From the NCBI GenBank assembly GCA_031979385.1, contig DALZEF010000010.1:1-64000 (forward strand): DNA of 64,000 bases. The letters run 5' to 3'. Below the pieces are notes generated by a model. It searched no databases and had not been told where the DNA came from. It saw nothing but the letters and a program-made list of their open reading frames with translations. The DNA is from Timonella sp031979385. GTDB lineage: Bacteria; Actinomycetota; Actinomycetes; Actinomycetales; Cellulomonadaceae. Positions within the stretch are counted from its first letter, which is position 1, and each line of letters opens with the position of its first letter. Shown piece after piece: positions 57,590 to 64,000 of this stretch. The translations under genes and the position numbers were made by a program.

Positions 57590-57987
57590 GATGTGGGCGC
57601 CTTCCCGATCAGGCCAGCGTTGAACAGGATCAGGACGGCTTCGGGTGCGTACCGGTCGAGTTCGGCGGACTGGTTGTTGGCGGAGCCGACACCACCACCA
57701 GATGCAGAGAACGATCCCAGCGAGAGGCTGTTGAACCGTCCGGATGCTCCAGACACATCACCGGTATCGATAAACCATTTGGCTTGGGCACACGCGGCAT
57801 CATTGAACGCGGCCTTGATGAAAGGGTCTGTGGGGTACCCTTCCTCGTCGGTGGCATAGCAGGCGGTTTTTGTGAGGTCCTCAAGCAAGGGTGTGGCACG
57901 CATAATCAGCGTGGCCGCTTCCGCCTCTGTAACGCCTGCGTTCCAGGGTGGGCCGTTGAGGTCGTCGGCTGTGGCGTAAGCACGCAT
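57586..57987 (-). CDS. Head-tail adaptor, copy 2
   Basis: Identical to 17605-18006. The structured 214-bp gap follows again at 57988-58201. Confidence 0.7.
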   Translation of the reverse strand: MRAYATADDLNGPPWNAGVTEAEAATLIMRATPLLEDLTKTACYATDEEGYPTDPFIKAAFNDAACAQAKWFIDTGDVSGASGRFNSLSLGSFSASGGGVGSANNQSAELDRYAPEAVLILFNAGLIGKAPTS

Positions 57988-58201
57988 AATGTCTCCAAGT
58001 CGTAGGGGTGTGGGTGAGGGCGCAGGTCGCGTTCATGGCAGCCGGAGGAGTCCCGCCAAAGTGTGTTTTGCCCAGCCGAACGGCCTTCCAACGGGAATGT
58101 GGACCTCGCGTGGCGGCGTTGGTTGACGCCCTCACCCAAAGAATCAGGTAGTGGTCCTCACCCCACAGGTGTGTGGTCACTGTGGGGTGAGGATGCTGGG
58201 G

Positions 58202-58510
58202 TTATCCAGCGGGTGGCGTGTTCTTCGCCGTGAGGTGTGCTTCAATCGCGGCAAAGACCTCGTCCTTCTTAGAGGCGCTGCCCAGTTCAACCTCGTTGGC
58301 TTGTGCCCACTTGGTCAACTGGTCCTTCGTCCACGACGTGGCCGGATCGCCTTCTGGGAAATCCGGTACTTGGTCGAACACGATCTCGTATCCGTGGCGT
58401 TCGAAGTACTCCAATGCTGGACGGTGGTCGGTTTCACCGATACCGTCCTTGAAGTCAACGCCTACAACAGTGCCGGTGAAGCCCTTGACGGGTGTGGTTA
58501 CCTTTGCCAT
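58202..58510 (-). CDS. Capsid-adjacent small protein, copy 2
   Basis: Identical to 18221-18529. Confidence 0.65.
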   Translation of the reverse strand: MAKVTTPVKGFTGTVVGVDFKDGIGETDHRPALEYFERHGYEIVFDQVPDFPEGDPATSWTKDQLTKWAQANEVELGSASKKDEVFAAIEAHLTAKNTPPAG

Positions 58511-58512
58511 GG

Positions 58513-59520
58513 TCAGGCCACCTTAATGTTGCGGAAGACTGCGGCAGCCTTCGTTGCCTTAAGTGCCACGGCGACTGGCCCCATCTCGACCTCACCCTTC
58601 TTGACCGCGCCAGCGGTCGTGAAGTCAGGAAGCCACGTCTCCACGAGCTGACCGCCCACAGTTGAGACTGCGTGGAAGCCGTCAAGTCCGATACGTACCG
58701 CGTACAGGTCGGTCAGGTTCGTGACAGAGTCCGCACCGATGGTGCGGGTCGCGGTTGAGATGATCGGGTTGTTCGACCCAGCCTTTGCGCCCGGATCGGC
58801 GAACACGATGTCGCCGTACATTTCACGGGTGATGGGGCGCCCGTTCTGACCGATGAGCCCTTCGACAGGGTTCTTGGTGTACATCCCTGCACGGCGGGCA
58901 GCTGCACGCACACGAGCCAATGCCTTGGCGTTGCCGAGGATGATGGTTGGTGAGCCGTCAAGCAGTGACAAGAACTCGTCGATAGCGTCGAGTGCCTTGT
59001 GTTCGGCGCGAGGGTTGGTGTCGAAGTCAGCCCAGTTGGTGACTTCACCGGCACGGAACTCGGTTCCAGAGCCAACGAGAGCCTTATCCAGGCCGTCGAA
59101 ACCGTTCGCGTCGGTCGCGATGTCACCGTTGATGACCGCGTCTTGGAACTTGGTGGTGGTCGCGGTAATCGTGTTCGACAGGTTCAGCGAAACCGAACCG
59201 GAGGACGCTGGTCCCAGCTTCGCGATGACACGGTCTACCTCGAACGCGCCACCAAGCGGTGCCAAAGTGACGGTCTTGTGCTCGGTGGTGACCTGTTCGG
59301 TGGCGTATTCGGTGTTCAGTGCACGAAATGCAGCGTTGCGTTGGGTGATCTGGCGGCGGTACCCGTAGGTGAGGGTTGCGCCACCGCCGGCAGGGTTGAC
59401 TGCCTGGTCGAAGATGAGAGAGTCGAGGATCGCGGAGCCCTTACGGAACTCGTTGATGACTGCGACATCTAGGTCGGTTTGGGTGTTCTTCTGCGCTTCG
59501 GCGAGAGTGATTGCGGCCAT
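58513..59520 (-). CDS. Major capsid protein, copy 2
   Basis: Identical to 18532-19539. Confidence 0.88.
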   Translation of the reverse strand: MAAITLAEAQKNTQTDLDVAVINEFRKGSAILDSLIFDQAVNPAGGGATLTYGYRRQITQRNAAFRALNTEYATEQVTTEHKTVTLAPLGGAFEVDRVIAKLGPASSGSVSLNLSNTITATTTKFQDAVINGDIATDANGFDGLDKALVGSGTEFRAGEVTNWADFDTNPRAEHKALDAIDEFLSLLDGSPTIILGNAKALARVRAAARRAGMYTKNPVEGLIGQNGRPITREMYGDIVFADPGAKAGSNNPIISTATRTIGADSVTNLTDLYAVRIGLDGFHAVSTVGGQLVETWLPDFTTAGAVKKGEVEMGPVAVALKATKAAAVFRNIKVA

Positions 59521-59534
59521 GAGTGCTGGCCTCC

Positions 59535-60269
59535 TTACTGTGTGAAGGCCGCTGCGACAGCGGCGTCAAGTGAGATAGGTGTTGTTTTCTTGCCTTCGCC
59601 GGTCCCGCCGGTCAGGTCGCCACCACTCTTGCCCGCCGCCTGGGCGGTCTTGAGTCGTGGATTGTCTGTGATCGCCTTCTCGACAGCAGCCTTGAGTGCT
59701 GCGGTGTCGTCTGGCTTGATGTCCTTGATGGAGTCAAGGAAGGTTCGTGAGTCGAGGAGGGCGTTCACGTCCGCGCCGGGAACTTGGCCGGCTGTGCGGT
59801 AGACGGCCAGTTCCCGCTGCGTCGCGGTCGCCTCGCTGGTCTTTTCCGCGAGTTGTGCGGTCAACTGTTCAGGGGTGGGTGTGGTGTCGCCGTCTTTGAC
59901 GAGACCCAATGCTTTGCCGAGTTCTTGAATGAGCCCGTTCTTCGCTTCGGTGGCGGCGTTCTGCTTCGCAGTGGTGCGGTCTTTGGCGTTCTCGGCACGT
60001 AGGCGTTCAATCTCGGCTTTCGCTTTTGCTGGGTCGTCCCACACGTTCGTGGTCGTCTCGGCAGGTTTGGCCTGCTGCTGTGCCGCGACAGTCGCCGGAG
60101 ATGGAGCAGGCGGCGTTGACTGCTGTCCTTCGGTGTTAGTGCCGCCAGCAGGTGGCGTAGCAGTGCCGTCTGCGGCTGGTGCGGCACCGTTGAAGCGGAT
60201 GCGAGACCAGCGTGGGTGCTCGTAGCCGGGAGTGATCGCGGTCGTGTGGATTGGTTGTGCGAGGTGCAT
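59535..60269 (-). CDS. Scaffolding protein, copy 2
   Basis: Identical to 19554-20288. Confidence 0.82.
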   Translation of the reverse strand: MHLAQPIHTTAITPGYEHPRWSRIRFNGAAPAADGTATPPAGGTNTEGQQSTPPAPSPATVAAQQQAKPAETTTNVWDDPAKAKAEIERLRAENAKDRTTAKQNAATEAKNGLIQELGKALGLVKDGDTTPTPEQLTAQLAEKTSEATATQRELAVYRTAGQVPGADVNALLDSRTFLDSIKDIKPDDTAALKAAVEKAITDNPRLKTAQAAGKSGGDLTGGTGEGKKTTPISLDAAVAAAFTQ

Positions 60270-60306
60270 GATTCGGCCTCCTGGGCGTTATCGGGGTGGT
60301 GGGCAT

Positions 60307-60340
60307 GAAAAGACCCACTGCGTTTGAATGTCAGTGGGTC
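60307..60340 (-). terminator. Terminator upstream of scaffold, copy 2
   Basis: Counterpart of 20326-20359. Confidence 0.65.
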
Positions 60341-60400
60341 GTGGTTGGGTGTGTTTATACAGGCCGAAAAGAGGACCTGCGAGAGGTTTGGAGGTGCGAG

Positions 60401-61032
60401 ATGGATGCCGCAGCATGGGTGGCAGTAGTGGCTGCCGCAATATCACTAGGTGGGATTATCCCGGCTGGCCTGCAAGTCAGATCAATGAAGCAACAAACCA
60501 AGATTCAACGAGAACAAACGAGACTTCAAACAGAGGTGCAAAAAGACTCACAAAGACCGTTTGTCTGGATGGATTTCCGTGTCAACCCGCAAAATGGGCA
60601 GGCAGTTCAGTTAGTTCTCAAGAACGAAGGCCCGACAATTGCTGAGAACATCCGCGTAGAGTGTGAGCCTCAAATGAGACGAACAAAACGAGCTTCTCAG
60701 CGTGACGGTACGGACGAAATCCCCTTGTTCGCCAGTGGTGTGACTTCGATGCCACCGGGCCGAGAGATGAGGTGGTTTGTAGGTGTCGGATCAGAGTTGT
60801 ATGCCGAGGGAAAACTGGCACAACATAAGATAAAGATCTCCTATGATGGACCTTTCGGGCCTGAAAACCGGTGGAATACAACCTCAGTTCACTGGACTTG
60901 CAAGAGGCCGTCTTCGCGAAAGAAGGATCACTCGCTGGCGTGGAAAGAGCGGTTAAAGGTCTCAGGGAAAACAATTCTCCGCTCAACCGAATTGCAGCAG
61001 CCTTGGAAAAAACGATCAAGGAGCGAGACTAG
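60401..61032 (+). pseudogene. Frameshifted membrane cargo gene, copy 2
   Basis: Carries the same apparent frame slip as 20420-21051. The lesion therefore predates the duplication, or is part of a consensus applied to both copies. Confidence 0.6.
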
Positions 61033-61226
61033 CGCGATTTACTGCTTTGTTCGCGGCGATTGTTGCCGCTTTTGGCTCCGGAGCGTTGCGCAACGTCCCG
61101 GAGTTCTCGTTCTCTGGTGTACCGACGATTTACGGCGTAGACTGGTGAGCAGATGGGACCTAATCCGGGGTCAGCCTTGAAATAACAGGCCGGCAGAACA
61201 CCCTGGCCGAGGGTCCCATCGTTGTG

Positions 61227-62756
61227 TCACCGGAGCGTTATCTGCTCAAGTTTGGTGCCGTCTTCTGACATGACCCACAGGCTGCGAATTCGACCTTCTT
61301 CGACGCGCTTGTTGTATTGGCTGAGCTGGTTGCGGAGTTTGTCATCGAGCTTCCTGTCACCTAGATCGATCATGAAGTTTTCCTTCGCAACCCGGTGGTT
61401 ATTCCACGCCGTGACCACTGCTGGCTGAATGTTGTTCTTGACTGATTGGTACTTGTTTTGAGCGCCCTTGAACTCAAACACTTCACTGTCGTGAGTTAGC
61501 CACACAAAGTCATTTGATGACGCAAACCCGCCAGTTGTTGCGAGCGGTCGTGGAATCCATTCCAGGTGCTCTCCTCGAGCAATCATGCGTTCAACGAACC
61601 GCACCTCGTGAGGATCGAGTACTTCATCGTGGAAGTCCACGCCCGTGATGGACTGCTGGCGCTTCTGCCACGCTTCACGATCGGTGTAGGGCGGCACCAC
61701 GACGCGAGGACGTGAAGGCGTGATCGTGAGTTGTTCGCGAGCGTACTGGCGTTTGAGTACGGGGTTGTCCGCAATGTGTGCACGAACTGCGGCTTGTCTA
61801 TCCATGACTGCCCTATGTGCGGCACGTTTCGCTGCGGGTGTTAGCGCGAGGGCTTCCTTACGCTTCGCATCCCGCACAGCCCGCTCGAGGCGGCGCTGCT
61901 TCTGCTCCGCGATGTATCCGGCAGGATCGGCATGTTCGGTCGGTAAGACTGTGTGGCCGTGCTGGTATGCGGCCAGTACGCACCGGCAGTTTGGGCCGAA
62001 CAGATGGCCGGACGAGCGTGCTTCTGCGAGCGATGCCGCGACGGGTATCTCATCTGTTGATGGCATGTCACCAGATAGGGACAGGATCTTCCCAACCCAC
62101 ATGTCACAGCTAGGGCATGCCGTGGGGCCGGGGATCACGTAGACGAGGTCGTATCCGCCCGCCTGTAGGGTGTCTACTCGTCCGTTGAGGTAGGCGTTGC
62201 CGAGCCCGGAACGCGTCGCCATCTCGACGTAGGAATCGAGCCGCCAGTTGCGTCCACGCTTGTCGGTGAAACCAGTGACACCTTGACCAAGCAGGTCGTT
62301 GAGGATGTCTTGGGAGGTTTCGCGGCGTGTCTGAACACCCAGGATGAGGTTTCCCAGGTGCGCGGATGCTGCTTGCCGGTAGGCGTCCACCGTGGAGCGG
62401 AGCACGCCCGGTGAGAGTACCATGGTTTTGCCGACGATGTCGTGTGCGAGCGCGGTCAGGGCGGGTGGCTGTCCAGGCACGAGCGGCACAGAGACTGGGT
62501 TGATGGCTGCACCACCGGCAGTGTAGGCGTCCGTGACCGCCTGTCGTACTGCGACGGCGAGGTCGGCGTTCATCGCGTTCAACTCGCCGGTAATCTCACG
62601 CTGCAACTGCCCGAGTTGCGCGAGTTTCTCAACCGCCCAATCCGTACTGTCCTCAGTGGGTGTGAGGCGTTTGGAGATGTGGCGGAAGATCGCGAGTTCA
62701 CCGGCGCGGATGACGGCGAGAACCTGTTCGATGAGGTCACGGTCAACGGCACTCAT
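61227..62756 (-). CDS. MuF-toxin fusion, copy 2
   Basis: Identical to 21246-22775, including the toxin-like C-terminal domain. Confidence 0.75.
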   Translation of the reverse strand: MSAVDRDLIEQVLAVIRAGELAIFRHISKRLTPTEDSTDWAVEKLAQLGQLQREITGELNAMNADLAVAVRQAVTDAYTAGGAAINPVSVPLVPGQPPALTALAHDIVGKTMVLSPGVLRSTVDAYRQAASAHLGNLILGVQTRRETSQDILNDLLGQGVTGFTDKRGRNWRLDSYVEMATRSGLGNAYLNGRVDTLQAGGYDLVYVIPGPTACPSCDMWVGKILSLSGDMPSTDEIPVAASLAEARSSGHLFGPNCRCVLAAYQHGHTVLPTEHADPAGYIAEQKQRRLERAVRDAKRKEALALTPAAKRAAHRAVMDRQAAVRAHIADNPVLKRQYAREQLTITPSRPRVVVPPYTDREAWQKRQQSITGVDFHDEVLDPHEVRFVERMIARGEHLEWIPRPLATTGGFASSNDFVWLTHDSEVFEFKGAQNKYQSVKNNIQPAVVTAWNNHRVAKENFMIDLGDRKLDDKLRNQLSQYNKRVEEGRIRSLWVMSEDGTKLEQITLR

Positions 62757-62762
62757 CGTTGG

Positions 62763-64000
62763 TTATCCGCGATCAGTGAAAGGATCCGCGAACGCGGTCT
62801 CAGCCTGGATGCGTTCGACTTCCTCATCCACCTTGAGTTTGTCCCAGTCAGGGTGCAGCATCCGAACCTTCAACTCCGTGGAGATCGCGTTGGCGTTGTT
62901 CAACAGTTGGACGGTCTCAGCGAGTTCACGAATATCGATTTGAGGGTCTTCCGTGAACCTGACTTCTGGGCGTTTGCCGTCGTACTTGTTCGGCCCAAAC
63001 ACGGCAGAATCGACCTCAAGCAGTGCTTGAATAAGCGGGGTGAGGGCGGCTTTCCAGTACCGGATCTTCTTATCCCGTGTCCGCTTGGAGAGCTGCTGCT
63101 TGGACTTGACCTGCGTGGCGGTTTCTTGCCCGCGCTCCCCCACGGTTTCCTCACCGAACGATGCAGGACTAATCCCGGCAGCGCGGAGGATGAGGCGTGT
63201 GATGTCTTGGATGGTTTGCCGGTGTTCTTCGACACGGATCTCGAACTGGTGCAGGTCGAGTGGTTTGTCGTTCTCGTAGGAGCCTGCGCCTGGTGGGATT
63301 GCGGTGAAGAGTTCTTGGTCGTCGTCGAAGGATGCGCCTTGGCCGGGGCCGTTGTTTTCGAGGTGGTTTTGGTCTACGAATATGCGGGCTTTGGCGAGGC
63401 GGATGTCGCGCATCCAGGATGACCAGGTTTCGTCTAGGGCGTCGAATAGGTCGTGGATGCCGTCGTAGTCGGAGCGTCCGAGTGGCGCGAGTTCGAGGAC
63501 TTTTCGCCAGCGTCGTTGTGGCAGCATGTTGGGCACATAGGCTGCTGTCAACAATTCTGTGCCGGTTGGGATGCGTGATTCAGCGTCTACTAGGTCAACG
63601 GCCCATGCTGTGGCGTCGAAATCGGCGAGCGGTCGAGGCGCGCCGAGTTCGGTGGTGGAGCCCTCAAACACTTCGTGGCGGATGAAACCCGGCGTGTGAG
63701 TTTCCAAGTGCCGCCAGATCTGTTGCCCTTCAGTTTTGATGACCGTCCAGAACGTGACTTCACGCAAGCGCCCGAACCGGAACCGCGGGATCGCACCGTC
63801 AGCGGCAACAGCCGTCCAAAACGGATGCCCTGCTACGTCTTTGTCCCACACGATGCGCAAGTACACGCCACCGTGCGGGCTCGCATACTCTGCGGCTTCC
63901 AACAGGCCAGCGTGCACGGCAGGTGAGTTGATGATCTCCTCAAGACGCTCCTGCGCTGGATGCTCGGTGTCTTCGCTTGGTTTTGGGAGCAGGATGCGTG
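62763..64000 (-). CDS. Portal protein, copy 2, 5' end outside window
   Basis: The C-terminal 412 codons or so of the portal seen at 22782-24302. The frame stays open to the window edge, which cuts off the N-terminal part. Confidence 0.88.
   Translation of the reverse strand, partial: RILLPKPSEDTEHPAQERLEEIINSPAVHAGLLEAAEYASPHGGVYLRIVWDKDVAGHPFWTAVAADGAIPRFRFGRLREVTFWTVIKTEGQQIWRHLETHTPGFIRHEVFEGSTTELGAPRPLADFDATAWAVDLVDAESRIPTGTELLTAAYVPNMLPQRRWRKVLELAPLGRSDYDGIHDLFDALDETWSSWMRDIRLAKARIFVDQNHLENNGPGQGASFDDDQELFTAIPPGAGSYENDKPLDLHQFEIRVEEHRQTIQDITRLILRAAGISPASFGEETVGERGQETATQVKSKQQLSKRTRDKKIRYWKAALTPLIQALLEVDSAVFGPNKYDGKRPEVRFTEDPQIDIRELAETVQLLNNANAISTELKVRMLHPDWDKLKVDEEVERIQAETAFADPFTDRG

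Larger units (their letters stand above)
44854..64000 (+). mobile_element. Second, tandem prophage copy (partial in window)
   Basis: Every gene from holin to portal recurs in the same order and orientation at an offset of exactly 39,981 bp, with identical translations. The window ends in the portal gene. The early and lysogeny regions of this copy must lie beyond the window if it is complete. Confidence 0.9.

Overview
The window looks like an actinobacterial chromosome of roughly 55-58 % GC. Indicators are the Gly-Val-Cys-Gly tRNA cluster, an LAxTG sortase signal, and siphophage genes of the type carried by prophages of Actinomycetaceae and bifidobacteria. The genus cannot be fixed from the sequence.

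Region 1 (1-4845) is host DNA. It holds four tRNA genes on the minus strand (Gly-GCC cut by the window edge, Val-GAC, Cys-GCA, Gly-GCC). A translationally coupled pabB-pabC pair for p-aminobenzoate synthesis follows. Next come the wreck of a FAD monooxygenase gene, a truncated SnoaL-like reading frame, and a TPP riboswitch in front of an MFS transporter.

Region 2 (4846-44853) is a complete 39,981-bp siphoviral prophage integrated in the 3' half of tRNA-Val(CAC). The minus-strand late operon, read from right to left, runs: small terminase, large terminase, portal, MuF head protein with a C-terminal toxin-like domain, scaffold, major capsid, connector genes, major tail protein, tail chaperone with a CCCAAAA -1 frameshift, tape measure, tail tip proteins, tail fibre, endolysin and holin. 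The tail fibre 3' end lies in a 708-bp segment bounded by perfect 32-bp inverted repeats. That segment carries a second, silent C-terminal domain on the opposite strand, so it has the architecture of a receptor-switching DNA inversion. The early minus-strand region (38.6-26.5 kb) carries Cro-like and excisionase genes, a Cas4/RecB-like nuclease, an OB-fold-like protein, a prim-pol/D5 helicase, a Holliday-junction-resolvase-like protein and small genes. Plus-strand cargo genes interrupt it: a PD-(D/E)XK-like protein, a two-TM protein and a TIGR02391/HEPN-like protein.

The lysogeny region (38.8-44.7 kb) has an XRE repressor translationally coupled to a secreted, extremely basic protein. It also has a lipoprotein of superinfection-exclusion type, a HigB-HigA-SecB-like toxin-antitoxin-chaperone operon, an ImmA-like peptidase and a tyrosine integrase next to paired arm-type sites.

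Region 3 (44854-64000) is a second copy of the same prophage in direct tandem, offset by exactly 39,981 bp. Every reading frame I compared is identical. It runs off the window inside the portal gene. The junction between the copies is a reconstituted attP. It lacks the 5' half of the tRNA and has integrase arm sites on both sides. This is the structure of a tandem double lysogen, although an assembly of a lysogen plus circular phage DNA would look the same.
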